A DNA stretch of 64,000 nucleotides, taken from assembly GCA_038503065.1 (NCBI GenBank), contig JBCAMK010000017.1, forward strand, positions 744,001 to 808,000. Reading direction: 5' to 3'. Source of the stretch: Paragyromitra xinjiangensis (Eukaryota; Ascomycota; Pezizomycetes; Pezizales; Discinaceae). Made by a program: the position numbers and the translations under genes. Positions 10,266 through 23,600 of this stretch are shown in pieces (positions within the stretch are counted from its first letter, which is position 1; every line of letters begins with the position of its first letter). A model generated the notes under the pieces. The model did no database searches. It was not told the DNA's origin and saw only the letters and a program-made list of their open reading frames with translations.

Positions 10266-12531
10266 ATGTCTAACCCATTCATCAAGAACAACCCGCCCGG
10301 CACCTTAGGTGGAGGGTTTAGTTTCTCAATCCCGAGTGATGGAGATGTTAGTAGTAACACCGGGTTCTCTTTCGGACAACCACGCTCTGCGACCTCCGAT
10401 ACTCTCCCTTTATATTCTCCTCCCGCTTATAGTACCCAGAATCCCCAAGTTGGGACACCAAACACTCAATTCGGAGGATCAACTGGCAACGCAAGTGGGG
10501 TACCTGGGAGCGCTCCATCCCTATTCAGCACTCCTAAACCTTCAACTACTCCTGCGGGTGCTCCTCCCGCCTTTTCTAGTCTCTTTGGATCCAAAAATGC
10601 TACAACAGGAGAAGGTACGCCTGTTCCTTCAATAACAGTTAGCCAACCGCTGGCTACTTATGCGTCGGCTCATGCTCTTCCACCTCCCACAGCCGGAGGA
10701 CTCGGCATTTTTGGTGGCCAAAATGCAACTACTCGTGAGTTTTATAATCTTTATTATTTTTTGTTTCACTTTAATTTTACTTTTCTTTGGTTACTTCCAT
10801 TTCCGGCGAGAAATGTTTACAAGGCAACATTCTTTGTTCTTACCTCAGTTGCGATCAGTACTAATTCGCATTCACATCGATAGCTACTTCTTCTGGTACA
10901 CCTTCAACCTCAGGTTTATTTGGTAATACAACTGCGCCTTCTACCCCTGGCGCCAGCAATATGTTCAATGCCACCTCCAATGCCAAAACCTCTGCAGCGG
11001 CTCCCACCACTCAGTCACCTTTTCCCCAAGTGTCGTCAGCCAAAAATCAGATCATACCCGCGTTTGCTGGTATGACGAATCCTGCCTCTGTCGTCTCAAA
11101 TGTGAATACTAGTACTCCAGCATCCCTCTTTATGGCTGCTCCTACATCTATGGGACCTCCTCCAACTACTGGAGCTAAGGCATCATCTGTGTTTACACCT
11201 CCATCGTCGACTCCTGCTGGCTCTTTATTCGCAAGCACAACACCTACTGCTACTTTGGGGTCTACTGCTACACCTTCAACGCCTCTAGCAACTTCTCTCT
11301 TTGCAAGCACAACACCTACTGCTACTTTGGGATCTACCGCTGCATCTTCAACGCCTCTGACAACTTCTCTCTTTGCAAGCACAACACCTGCTGCTACTTT
11401 GGAATCCACCGCTGCATCTTCCGCGCCCCCGGCAGCTTCTCTCTTCTCACCTGCGACGCCCCCTACCTCCACAGCTGTTCCAAACGCAACAAATACTGCT
11501 TCAAAATCTCTCCTTCCATCTACGAAACCTACTCTAACACCTTTACTCCCGTCTGTCACTCCTGCACCTGCGACGCCTGCTAAGTCACCCGCCTCCGCAT
11601 CAGCTACACAGACCCAAAAAACTGTTAGTGACCCTAGCGCTCCAGATACGTCGACAAAACTGGCTTCCAATACGGTGAATAATGCTCAAGCGGCACCAGC
11701 ATCTACTTCTACCTTTCCTCCATCAAAAACGACAGTGTCCTTTTCTCGAACGAACAGCCACCCTCCTATTCCGTCTCTGAAGGATAGATCCCTGGAAGAA
11801 ATCACCAATAAGTGGATAAGCAGCGTTGAGAGCTACAAAAAGGAATTCCACGAGAAAGGACGCGATATTAGTAAATGGGACATCATCTTTACCGAACAGA
11901 GCGAAAAGGTCGTGAGACTGTCCATGGAGGTTAAGGAAGCCGAGAGAACACAGGATATCATCAATAACGCCTTGGAGCAGCTTGAAGTTGACCAAGATCA
12001 GATGGAGAAATTGTTTGATTTTTACGAACACTCACTTGCTATTTTGGAGAGGGAAAGCCTAGAGGCACAGCCTCCAGATGCTGAGAGAGAACAGCTGTTT
12101 AATACGATTGTGACGTTGAGCAGTAAGCTTACGGAGATGGAAGCCGGGACTAAAGCTATGGTTTCTGCCCTCAATAATGCGAGCAAGAAGATTGAAAATA
12201 TCAGCACCGATAACCATGTATGTTTACTTCATTTCCTCAAGCGTAGGGTTTTGATGAAGATTTCTGACGTTTAGTAGTTTACTTCAATTATTAGGATCCT
12301 CAACGAACATCTTCAGCTTATGCGTTGGGTCGATACCCAGACTGCTGTTTTAGTAAGTCCTACCTTTAGTCTTATTCTTAATGCTACGAATCTTCTTACT
12401 AATAGTTAGAGTAGTCTGGGAAGATCAATAATGTGCGCGTGAACACCAGAGCCTTCCGTGCTAACGACGAGGAGGATGAGGTTATGCGTAAATTCGGCAA
12501 TAGCCACAGAATGAGGTTCGGAACTGCATGA
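10266..12531 (+). CDS. nsp1: Nuclear pore FG-nucleoporin Nsp1/Nup62
   Basis: Central-channel nucleoporin; the FG region forms the permeability barrier and the C-terminal coiled coil anchors it in the Nsp1 subcomplexes. Exons 10266..10734, 10884..12217, 12278..12352 and 12415..12531 encode 664 residues. Residues 1-450 are Ser/Thr/Pro/Ala-rich with only a few FG cores (SFG, SLFG, GIFGG, GLFGN) and a 24-residue repeat built round SLFASTTP. The Nsp1_C coiled coil starts near residue 453 (SLKDRSLEEITNKW) and continues through heptads to IIRILNEHLQLMRWVD, the family's conserved end segment. Both late acceptors read TAG directly before TTT or TCT; choosing them keeps phase 0 and restores the IIRILN motif. 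The C-terminus ends with an acidic stretch then MRFGTA. Confidence 0.9.
11222..11437 (+). repeat. 72-bp coding tandem repeat in nsp1
   Basis: Three units of exactly 72 bp (starts 11222, 11294, 11366) with the fourth degenerating after 11438. Each encodes 24 residues beginning SLFASTTP. Units 1 and 2 are most alike. The repeat lies in the disordered region of Nsp1 and does not disturb the frame. Confidence 0.85.
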
Positions 12532-13401
12532 TCCTTCTGTTGGATTTCTCTGCGGTATTGCGTCCAAGGAACTTCGACAATACTCTAAAAAAGCAAAGGT
12601 TATTAAAGATAGCATCTGTCTTGGTTGTTGGCTTTTTAATAAGTTTTATTCTTAATTTCGTATTCGGCACGGGCTATGTTGACGATATTTTAATACATTC
12701 ACCGTATTGGTGCCTACTATCCATTATAATTGTGAAACTTCGCTCCTCGATATCGAAGGACTAATTATTGTTTCTACGAGTGATAGCCCATGACGTGTAT
12801 CCATAGCCAACAAATCCGCTCGAAGACAATAAAGGGGGGAATTACAAAGAGGTAGTATCTGACTCTACTAAATACCTACCAAAAAAAACATAGAACGCGA
12901 TGCCGCCCCAAAAAAACCCCTCCCCAACAAAAAACTCCTAACATACTTACTAATGTACAGTAAAGTACAAGCAATGACCAGAAGACAAAAATCAACTCAA
13001 ACGCAGCCCCATCTAAAGGTACACTTGCCCTAGTATGCGGACTTCGATTACTCTCATCATCCTCCTTCGCTCCCTTGCTATCTTACGGCCACCCAATAAC
13101 AAAAACTAAAACTAACCAGGGAAAATAAATCATCAATAACGATACACGCGCCCCAGAGCAATGCACGCAATTGGTGAAGAGTATATAAAGAAAGAAAGAA
13201 TTAGAGAAAAGAAAAATGCAAAGGATCCCACCTCCCTTCCCCCTGTCGGTTGCCCCCTACCCGTCATTATGCGTACCATCATTAATTCGTCGCCACATTT
13301 TTGTCTTACCCTCGCTCTAGAGAGGAGAGGCAACCCAACTTCCAAAGCGAGAGGAAAGAAAGGGAAAAGATAGGAAAAGATAGGAAAGAGCCCACAGCTA
13401 T
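12532..13401. other. Convergent 3' spacer nsp1 / dma1
   Basis: Contains one copy of the bipartite motif (12777..12794), A-rich runs at 12880..12940 and a purine-rich run at 13180..13220 and 13325..13390. It presumably includes both 3' untranslated regions; no gene recognised. Confidence 0.4.
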
Positions 13402-15400
13402 CTACTGTGCTCCTAATTCCCTCGTCTCGACTGTTGTCTCGTCTCCCACCCCTTCTTCCCCATCGACCATTACCACATCTCCATTCTCATTCCCTTCCCC
13501 ATTAGTCCCAAGTCCTGGAAACGAACCTCCATCAAACACGAACGGGCCTGCATCATTCATTGGTGTCATCGGTCCTTCATGCCCACCCTCTCCGCCGCTA
13601 CTACTACCGCTGCCATTCCCACCTTCCTCCGCACCACCTCCCTCCTGTTGTAGGTCCAAGTCTCGTACCCTTTCACTACGTCTCCTCCAGGTACCAGTAG
13701 TCCGACTAGAGGAAGTCTGTCGGATTTCAACCGGAGAGCTAGGAACAGCCGGCGGGTAGTCCAAAACGGGGTCGGAAGGCTGTTGGTCGATGAGCGGGTG
13801 GACGACTTCGTTGGTAGTGGTGGTTTTCTCTAATGACTCCCCTGACGGTTCCTCTGGTGCGTCATGAATTTGTTCGATTGAAGACTCTTCCGTCTCTGTT
13901 CCAGCTGTGACTGCAGGGGCAAGTTCTTCCCCATTTTGCTCGTCATCAAATACCTCCCACCCTTCACCGAATTCATCCTCCTCAATATCACGATCGAGAT
14001 CGGCAATAGCGCGGCAATTCGGACAAAGAAAAGTAGGGTATTCTTTTTCGACAAGGGGGCGAATGCATTTGTAGTGCCAGACGTGGGAGCAGGGAGCTAC
14101 GAAGAGAGATTGGCAGGGCTAAAGGGAAAAAATCAGTAAATAAATCATTTCCATATTTAAGTCACGAGACGCGAGTGAGAAGCATGTAGACGGGAACTCA
14201 CAGCCACGGGCATGAGGCAGATTGAACACTCCGAAGTGTGAGTTGAGCAGGCGTCGCCGTCTTTCGCTTTCGCTGTTCCGTTAGGGCTGCTTTTTGCCAG
14301 ATTCCGTATTCGGCGATGCGCAGACATACTATCACTTGGATCAGCCCAAAAATCCCACTAAAAGCCCCTAACCTCCTACCCCAATAATTTGAGCATAAGA
14401 AAAAGGAAACATACTTGAAATTATTCAACGACTTTTGCCATGCCCTGTTCAACTCCACCCTGATTTTCACACATCTAAAGATCTGTTCCTCTCCACCCTT
14501 GAAGTCGATCCCCAACTGTAAAATATCCCCATCATGCAGCGCATACGCCTTACTTTCCATCCCCGGCGCCGACAGCCTAAGATGGTTCAAGAATGTCCCG
14601 CTAGAGCTCTTAACATCCCTCACATGCCACTGCCCTCCCTCGCACCAAAACTCGCAGTGTCGCCGTGACACCACCTTCGATTTAAACCCCACAGGCGCAG
14701 ACGGATTCGAAGAGTCCCTGTCGCTGTAACGACCCACCCTTATACGTTCGTCCTTGAATCTAAGGGTTCGCTCGATCGGCGGAAATATGAGCGATTCGCG
14801 CGTTGCCCGCTGATCAATATAGGGAATAAACCGGATAGATGCGGCGGGCTCGTTGGTCTGTGCAACACGAGAATTGTTGCTGGGAGATCGGACGAGAGGT
14901 GGGTTTGCAGGCCCGTGGTTCAACGTGGGATCTAACGGATTAGAGATGGTCTCATCGATGGACCGTACTGGTGTAGTGGAGTCGCTGGGACGGCCAGGCG
15001 AATTGTTGGAGACGACGCCTGGGGTGTTTGATAGCTCTGTGGAGGGTAGTGGAGCTACGCGGGAGAGACCGCTGACGCCGCTAACTGTTGGAAGCCACGC
15101 GTTGGAAGCTGTGTTATTGAGTGGGCTAGTCGAGCGCTGTCGAGGAGCTTGTGTAGATGTCGGCGGGGAGGATGACAGTGCGGGGGTGATGTGGTTAAGG
15201 ATGTTGTGGTGAGTCGAGTTTGAGGATGCATTGGCAGGAGTTACAGTGGGTGCAGCAGGAAGAGTCGAGTGGTTGTGACCGTGGGCAGTATAGTGGTGAC
15301 GGAGATAAGAGAGACCACGAAGACGGCCAGTTCTTTGAGATGGTGAAGTAGCTGAAGGGGGGACGACCTGTGACGATGATGTAGACATGCTGGGAAGCAT
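13402..15400 (-). CDS. dma1: FHA-RING E3 ubiquitin ligase, Dma1/Chfr type
   Basis: Phosphothreonine-reading ubiquitin ligase of the Dma1/Chfr/RNF8 class, which in yeasts links mitotic checkpoint and septation control. Exons 15400..14415, 14328..14202 and 14118..13402 give 609 residues. After a disordered Ser/Thr-rich N-terminus, an FHA domain spans roughly 205-320 with the binding landmarks VGRYS, SRRH and GTFLNH. The splice to exon 2 (donor GTATGT) joins SLNNFN to MSAHRRIRNL, aligning with the Dma1 linker helix. A RING-H2 follows: CSIC at ~363-366, CSHVWHYKC and CPNC ending near 406. The acidic Ser/Gly-rich C-terminal tail (~200 residues) is long for the family. An in-frame ATG at 15388 is an alternative start. 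Confidence 0.9.
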
Positions 15401-18400
15401 TTTGTGGTGGATTAAGTTGTGGTGGAGATGAAGCTGGTGATGCTTGTGCGAGAATATGTGGGGGGGAAGGGTTGGAGTTGGGGTTGAATATGGTTGTCGT
15501 TGCTGGGGGGTTGGTAGAGTCCAAGGGTGGTGATGATGGTTGTTGTTGTTACTGCTGCAGGAGAAGGAGATGAGGACAAAACGGAGGGGAATCTTGTAGG
15601 TAAACTCCGTGTGGTTTTTAGGCCTGTGTATGTACCAAAAACCTCAAATCAGGCAAACACAGAAGAAGAGATATCACTGCTGCTGCTGCTGTGTTATGCT
15701 GTACTGTGCCGAAAAGCTGTGCTATAGTCCGAAAAACTTTCTATGATAAACGCTCCCCCGGATGAGAAACACTCGACATGCGGAGAAAGAGAATCTCGAA
15801 GTCTTCAACGACGCAGAGCAGAGGAAAGAAAAAATGTTTTGCCCCAGCAGCAGATCCACAGACTAGGCATTATGTATGTCTATAACTAGGGGCTTCTCAT
15901 CGTCCAATCAGCACTCTCCCGCGACAAAGGGCAACAGCTCTCGCCCAAAGTTCAATATGAGAAAGAGTGAGAAGGTAAAAATGAAAGTGAATCAAAGAGC
16001 GGAATCTTCCCAGCCCCTTTGCAGCCCTGCGTTCTTTTGGCCTTCATTTTAGACGGCTTGCCTGTCTGTCTGGCTCCCTGACTGATATTACATAGCAGTG
16101 TCTGTTCGTTCGTCTTGGAAAGTGCCGCTGCCACGTTCCCAACGGGTTAGATTACAACCCTCCTCCTCTTCTTCTTTCGACTTCCTCTCCCCCCCCCATG
16201 TCCGCGTGAGAGCTCGTGTGATCTGATCTTATCAGCGCCATGGACATTCAGCATGAATAATTATCCAGCTCGCTATACCCATTCTCACCGCTTCCCCCTC
16301 TTTTCTGCTACTTTTCTTCACGGGGTCGTTTTTGCAGTAAAGCAAGGGTTTGGCGAAAAAGTTTGACAATATTTCGTGCTATGCGCGTTCCGGGAGATCG
16401 GAACCTGAGTTGCCACGCTCGCTCACCATCAACCAGATCCTTCCTTCCCCCTCGAGTGACTTCTTACTCGACGACACTCTCAGGCGCGTCATGATGAGGT
16501 AAAATTTAAGGGCAGAAAAGAAAAGAAAAGAAAAAAGTCTTTCAGGCACCAGTCTCAGCTTTAAGTCTGCTTAAATCCCGCCGCCGTCAGAGCCGTTTCT
16601 CCATTGATTCCTTCGAGGTTTCTCCCGCAACTGAGTCCTCTAGATGCGGCTTTTCTTACGAGAGCTCAATCATCACGCGAAGGCCTGAAGCACCCATCGC
16701 CCATGCACGACGAACCGCCAAACCCGATCGCGTCTAGGTGAACCCTAGAAAAACGCCACCCAGCGAATCTGCCCGTATCACAAGGTATCACTCGTAGAAA
16801 CTGAAACCCCCCATCAAAGGGCTACCGGTCCCCGAACCGAGATGGCCCGGAAAACAGCACAGAATAATGATGTCATTTTTCTACAAGCACGAGACCACGT
16901 CCAACGGTTTTCCTTATCGCGAAAGCAACAAAGTCTCGGTAACCACCGATAAGAGACGAGGAAACATTCGTTGTTTACCCCTCCCCTCCCCCACAAACGC
17001 GTTCTGTCGTGACTTTTACGAATGACGTGAATGACCGAGAGGCCAGCGAGGGCAATGATCTACGATGCATCTCGGGCTCGCGCCATGATAGACAGCACCC
17101 TGCGGGAATCCAGTTTATTGGAAGCCTGAACCCCGTAACAAGCACATGTAGGTGGTGAGTCTTGTTGCCGCTGCCTACATCCATACCGCAAAACAGGCAG
17201 TCAACCGTAAAATCACTCGGCCAGTAGCAAGTCTCGGCCGGCCTCGAGTTTAATCGTCGGTGGCCGATAGATCCGTAGACCTTAAAATCGCGCTTCATAA
17301 AATGTGTAGTGTGTAGTCAGCCAAGTCCAAAGCTTTGTTGCAAAGTGCATGCATGAATGGCACTCTATCGTACGAGCTTAGACTCGGATTAACCATGCTC
17401 GGGTGGTGCCTGCCCGTTTCTTGTCGGGTCTCTCGCTTCACGCTCCATTTACGGCGCTAGAAACCGATGTGGTCTCATAGGCGAAACTTTTACGATCCCA
17501 CCAGTCAATCGATCCTGCAACATGGTAGTCACTGGTTAACGAATATTCGTGATTCACGATTTCAAAGCATTTAGCGAACGGGGGGAAAAGTAAGTAAGAT
17601 GGGAATGTGAGGGCTGATTAACGGTATATTAGAAATCAGAAGAGTGGATGACAAGCGAGTTTTATCTACTTTGTTGAATTCGCCATCTTTTTCATTCTGC
17701 AGCAAGGGAGAGAGTCGACAAGGAAACAGAAAAAATTTGACAAGACAACCGGGAGACAACGCTCGGAAATTGGATTATGTGCCGGGACCGAAACCGGCCC
17801 GCATAAGTTAGCCGCATTCATTCGTTCATCTCACTGTTCGGGAATAGCATGGGTGTGTGGTTGGACCGTTCCACCCCTTTAATCTTGGACTTATTATTTT
17901 CTCGTCTCGTTCGGGAAAACAACGATAGGTGAGTATGGAAGGGTATGTAGGGCCAATTAGAGGTGTTTTTTGGTGCAAGGCTTAGGTCTGCTACTACGGA
18001 CCATAACAGTTCCCGGGAGCCACAGATGCCGTTGGCGCAGTGCTGCAGTTGACTGACTGACTGGTTGGTTGACGCATGTAGGCGAAGGAAGGAAGGTCTT
18101 CTGTTTCCTGTTATTCCGAGGCTTTCTCCCTTTTTCTCTAATCCCAATCCTAGGTAGTGAATAGCCAGTACATGTAGTCGTAGTTGCCTTCATCTACTCT
18201 CTCTTTCCCTTTCCCTCTCTTTTCGTCGGTTCTCTCCCTTCCCTCAACTCCCTCCATCTCCCTCCCATCTCTCCATCCCATCTCTCGTATTCTGTTGATC
18301 TCCCATCAACGGCCACGTTTTGCTTGCTGCTCCTACTTCAGCCAATTGCTGTCGTGGTCACGCTTATTAAACACTGCCCTGTGTTTGCGTGGTCTGTGTG

Positions 18401-18605
18401 CGTGTGCTGTTGGGAGAGATCTTCAGGAACAGCCATCCCCGAGAAAGTCAACGGACCCACCCCCCCTTAACCCGTCTCCCATAAAGCACATTAAATGTGC
18501 TCGGTGTAATAATAAAACCTTCCTCAACCCCCCCATCAACAGCCCTACAGGATAATATCCAGCTGCAATCTCAATTTCTCAACTTCGTTCCTAATTCGTC
18601 ACGGA
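15401..18605. promoter_or_regulatory. Long divergent intergenic region dma1 / lcb2
   Basis: 3.2 kb without a convincing gene. Visible items: a bipartite motif copy on the minus strand (16777..16794), poly-A/AAAAG runs near 16510..16535, a TACATGTA palindrome at 18169, and a strongly pyrimidine-rich run at 18183..18290 that precedes the lcb2 start and probably belongs to its promoter or 5' leader. Several ORFs of 60-120 codons lack domains and codon bias. Confidence 0.4.
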
Positions 18606-20683
18606 ATGCCTCGCAATCCTTTCTCGTCTTCGTCTGTGACGGCTCCTATCCCCATCGAAGCCCCTCGCAAACGATCACCTTCTTCCTCCCGCAATACCGC
18701 TGCTAAGGTTGCTCAGTTCTTCTCCTCCAGTCCCAAGGCTGCCTACTCCCTCCCGGCTCATTTGACGGCTTCTGCCTCACTCCTTGCTGCTCAGGAGCAG
18801 AACAACGCTCGTAGCTTCTCCCCTTCGGTGTCGTTGCCGACTATCTCGCTTTCTACTGCTACCGCGGATAAACTTTCGGATACTCCTACAATGTTGTTCT
18901 CACCACCTTCTCCAGAGGCCGCGAGGAAGTTAGCTAGGCAGCACGCTCAATTCGGTCCGTTAGGCCATGCAAGCCACAGGTTCATCTCGCAGCATCCGAA
19001 GGGCGCACCGGTAGAAGATCCAGTCGAGGATGAGCCACCGTATTATTACCTGCTTACGACGTACATATCGTACCTCGTATTGATCATCTTCGGCCACGTC
19101 AGGGATTTTTTCGGAAAAAGGTTCAGAGAGAATAACTATAGGCATTTAAAGGCTCAGAATGTACGTGGTATTTGTTGTTGCTTGGCAGTGTAACCATGGA
19201 TGACGACGCTGACGCAAGGCTTTCTTCTTTTCAACAGGGCTATGCTGCACTCAACTCAGATTTCGATAATTTTTACATTCGAAGGCTTAAGATAAGGATC
19301 AACGATTGCTTCGCCAGGCCTTTTACGGGTGTGCCGGGCCGTTTTATCACGTTGTTGGATCGTGTCTCGGATGATTTCAACCTTACTTTCAGGCTTACCG
19401 GCACACAGACCGAGGCCCTAAATATGAGCTCGTATAATTATCTTGGTTTTGCTCAATCAGAAGGCCCCTGCGCAGATGCCGTGGAGGATACTATTCGGCG
19501 ATATGGGATGTCCGCTGCAAGTTCCCGTGTGGACGCCGGTACCTTGGATCTTCACGTCGATGTTGAGAAGCTGGTTGCCGATTTCGTTGGAAAGCCTGCT
19601 GCGATGATCTTTTCGATGGGTTACGGCACAAACGCTACTGCTTTCTCGCCTTTAGTTAGCAGAGGATGTCTTCTCATCTCGGACGAGTTGAACCACGCTT
19701 CTATTCGTTTCGGAGCTCGTCTTTCTGGCGCTGTCATTGGAATGTTTAAACATAACGACATGAACGATTTGGAACGACTTTTGAGGGAACAGATTTCACA
19801 GGGTCAGCCGCGGACACATCGTCCCTGGAAAAAGATTCTCGTGGTCGTCGAAGGGCTATACTCGATGGAGGGAACCATGTGCAACCTTCCTGGATTAGTG
19901 GAACTGAAACATAGATATAAGTTCAATTTGTTCATCGATGAGGCTCACTCCATTGGTGCTCTAGGGCCTAGGGGCCGTGGTGTTTGTGATTACTTTGGTA
20001 TTGATCCTGCGGAAATCGATATTCTCATGGGGACTTTAACCAAGTCGTTTGGTGCCAACGGTGGATACATTTCTGGAGATAAACACGTCATCGATAAACT
20101 TCGGACGGCCCATGCTGGGAGCATTTATGGCGAATCACCTGCACCCCCGGTTTTGATGCAAATCTCGTCGTCTCTGCGGATCATTGCTGGAGAAATTGTA
20201 CCCGGCCAGGGTGAAGAGCGCCTGCAACGTCTCGCGTTCAACTCTCGGTATATTAGACTTGGTTTGAAGAGACTTGGTTTCATCGTTTACGGACAAGACG
20301 ACTCGCCAATCATTCCGGTAATGTTATACAATCCTGCGAAGATTCCAGCTTTCTCCCACGAAATGTTACGACGAAAGATCGCTGTCGTCGTCGTCGGGTA
20401 CCCTGCTACTCCGCTTGTGACTTCAAGGGCCCGCTTCTGCGTCTCTGCTGCGCATAACAAGGATGATCTGGACAATTTACTCGCCGCTTGTGACGAAGTT
20501 GGTGATATTCTGCAATTGAAATTCTCAAGTGGTTTGGCTGGTGGAGCAATTCCCCTGCCCCCTGGCGTCACACGCGAGGACGAGAAGGAAATGAAGAAGA
20601 AGGGAATTGTACAGCCGCCTAGATGGCCGTTAGAAGAGGTCTTGAAGAGGGGCGTGAAGGACGTGCAGTCTCCGTTGAGATAA
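18606..20683 (+). CDS. lcb2: Serine palmitoyltransferase subunit 2 (Lcb2)
   Basis: PLP-dependent catalytic subunit that condenses serine with palmitoyl-CoA, the first step of sphingolipid synthesis, at the ER membrane together with Lcb1. Exons 18606..19160 and 19238..20683 encode 666 residues; the 77-nt intron has donor GTACGT and acceptor CAACAG. The N-terminal 140 residues are Ser/Ala/Pro-rich, followed by a membrane segment (YLLTTYISYLVLIIFGHV, ~145-162). The aminotransferase fold I core includes SYNYLGFA, DELNHASIRFG, VVEGLYSMEG, FIDEAHSIGALG and the PLP-lysine motif GTLTKSFGANGG with Lys near residue 454. The N-terminal extension is longer than in yeast but usual in filamentous fungi. 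Confidence 0.95.
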
Positions 20684-23600
20684 TGGGTCTTGTGGTGATA
20701 ATGGGATTCGGAGTCTGTTTCGTCTAGGGATTAATTTAGTTGCATGGGACATGGAATGGGTAATTCCGCCTGGAGTGGGTGTTTTATTTTTCCTTCTCTG
20801 TACATTCGATAGCCTGTTTTTCGCGTGGGAGAAGGGCGATTAATGTATATTTTTCATCATCCTAGGTATTTCTTGCAACCTGTTGCTGGAGAGCTAAGGG
20901 CGGGTAATTAGGGGTTTGTATGGTTGGGGGGTTTACTGTATTGGGAGTTTGTTTTGTTGCATCATTTATAAACCCTTCTCCGTATTTTACCTCTTGTATC
21001 TTTTATTCCTGGATTTTTGTGTAGGGAGTTGTCTAGATTTTTTTTTCCTTTGTTCTCTTTCCTACAGAACTTGGTAGGTACTCTTGTCATAAACATCAAC
21101 AGTAACGTGTACGCCGGTTATGGTATCGTTGTATGGGAGGCTACGTAATGTCTAGATAAAGAATTGAACAGGAATGATATTTAATTTATGGGACTATCTT
21201 ATCTTAGGGCGGTTCCAGTGGTGTTTGCACCAATTATTTTGTCCAAAGTGGAAGAGGGGGGGGGGCATCTTGCGGCGATTAAACCAATTAGATCTTCCCC
21301 TACAGAGATTCAGTGGGTAGGTCTTCCGACTAGATCGTTTGAATTGTGTATTGTCTTCACTTTGATATCACAGGCGGGTGTGAGTGAGGTGGCTGGGAGT
21401 AACTGCGGCGGCGGAATGGTTTCTATGGATGTAAATTTATCTTTTCGGTAAAAGGTTTAATTAAATACATGTAGTACCACGGCCTTGGGAGGGATGTTAT
21501 CACGCATGTGATCATTCTTATATACCCAGTGTTGGTGATATACAACAAGAGGAGTATCAATTGGTCCGTAAGGGACCATCATTCACTCCTTGGCTACTTC
21601 AGGTTGTTTTGTGATCAGATACGTACATCGAGGTTGTTGATGCATTAAGGACGGTTGAGGGCGTATTTCTCACCCTCTAACCCTAGGTAAGAGTAAGTTC
21701 GTCAGTGATAGAGCGCGAGTGATGGGACATGAACGTTGACGACTTTAGTAACCCGGACCGCAAAGATATTTCTTACAAATCTTTGGGTTAATCTTCCTTA
21801 AAGTAGTAGGTCTCAAGTATCATAGCAAGATGGAGAAATACTCTTAAATCTATAGGCCTAGTATCAATCTTATAGGACCTATCTACGTCTTTTAGTCCTT
21901 CCATACGCACCTAATCCAGAACCACGAATTATCTAACATTTCCGAATAACAAAGCCTCGGGTTCTTACAAATTCTTCTCGCTAGCTCGCCCCTTAGTCCC
22001 TAACCTTTTCTAGTTCGAGGACCAGTCCGTGGACCGTGAGAAGGGTGATGGCTTGGGCGTGTGGTGGTGACTCCAGCCATTGTTCAACCCTCCATTCGTC
22101 TGAGTTCCGAATTTGACACGACATGGTGACTGTTTTTTAGGGTACTTGTAAGCTTTAGCATCAACTCAGTTTGTTGCTGTTGGTATCGTTTCTTCTCTAT
22201 TTTGCTCATGGGCCATCACTCGAATGTGAAAACAAGTTAGTGCCCTATCGGCTAGCTTAAGGAAGGGGTGAAAAATTTATGGCAGTGTCAAACGCAAGGC
22301 CTAATGCACCCTGCCACAGGAGCTGATACTCTCGGTAATCCCATTGGCTATGTAACTCTGATCGAGTAAGGGTGAAGAATATCTTGATTTTAAAGTGGAA
22401 GAGGAAGCGAAGTATCTAGGTACACTTTCCATAGTCTAACCTGAGAATAGCTAAACAATCCATCAGAAAAAAAGAAGTTTCCAGTCGACACCGACAGGGT
22501 TCGAACCTGTGCTCCCAAAGGAATCAGATAGCTGAATCTAAGAATTCAAGTCTGACGCCTTAACCACTCGGCCACGGTGTCTTGTAGATGTCCTGAATCA
22601 ACCAATTTGCCCTATCAAATCATTCTTGCATTATGCCCCGGCGGCCTGGCTGCTGTGCCCTTACGCAGTTCTACTCACGGAACAAAGGGGATATTAAGAG
22701 TGACCTAGAGTCCACGATCTAAACTAAATACTACTAGGGCGGTCAGCAAAGGGCAGAAAGATTCGGTGCCTAAGACTCCTACGTTGTCGCTCGTTATAAT
22801 ACTAATCCGGTGATACACCACTTAAGTGTGTCAAGACGGAAAGGATGACCTATTCTCGTCTTCTATGGCTGAGGACGTTGGGCATTGTAATTGGGCATTT
22901 AATATTTTAAAGTTTTCCCCACGTTAGGGGTGATAAATGATGACTCTCATCTAGCACATTTTGCTGGTCATCGAATCGGAGATCATCAGGAGCATACGAC
23001 CCCACCAGAAGTGATTCGGAACCGATGGTTTTCCTTTTTGTGAAAGGGTAAAAGAACATACATATCACGCAAAAGATGAGGTTGGCCAGCTTAGTGATTT
23101 TATGTGAAGCCAACCAGAGACTGACTATCTAGTGGGGAGCTTTGCCATAGCTTTGATTCCTCTCTACTCCCTGCATCCATCTTCTCTCCGATGTATCCCG
23201 TACCACGAGTGCAAGCGAGCTATCCGCATCCGCGCCGGAGGAGATAAAATCCTGGTAACCTCTAGTTCACAATGGGTCTGTGTTTGGAAGAAAGAAGGAA
23301 ATACTTCCTTGGGGGACCTATCGGCGGGATTTGGACATCCTCAATTCCTCAATTCCTTGGCTCGGGATTATAGAACCCATCAAGGTAGGGTAGTGTGCAT
23401 CCAAGCTTAGATGTCATATACCGGCGGTAAGGCGACGCCGTATCGTAAATTGTCCTCATCGGAAGGATTAGGAAGGCCTGCTATTCGAAGCAGCTTTGGC
23501 TTTGGATCCAGTCTTCTTTCTCTGATTAGATTGGACTCAACAGAACCACTCGGGGATTGAATATTTGGATGTTTAAGATAGCAGTGATGATGTTGGGATA

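Noticed and set aside
11047..11670. 207-codon minus-strand frame in nsp1
   Set aside because: It mirrors the Ser/Thr/Ala repeats of Nsp1; composition explains the open frame.
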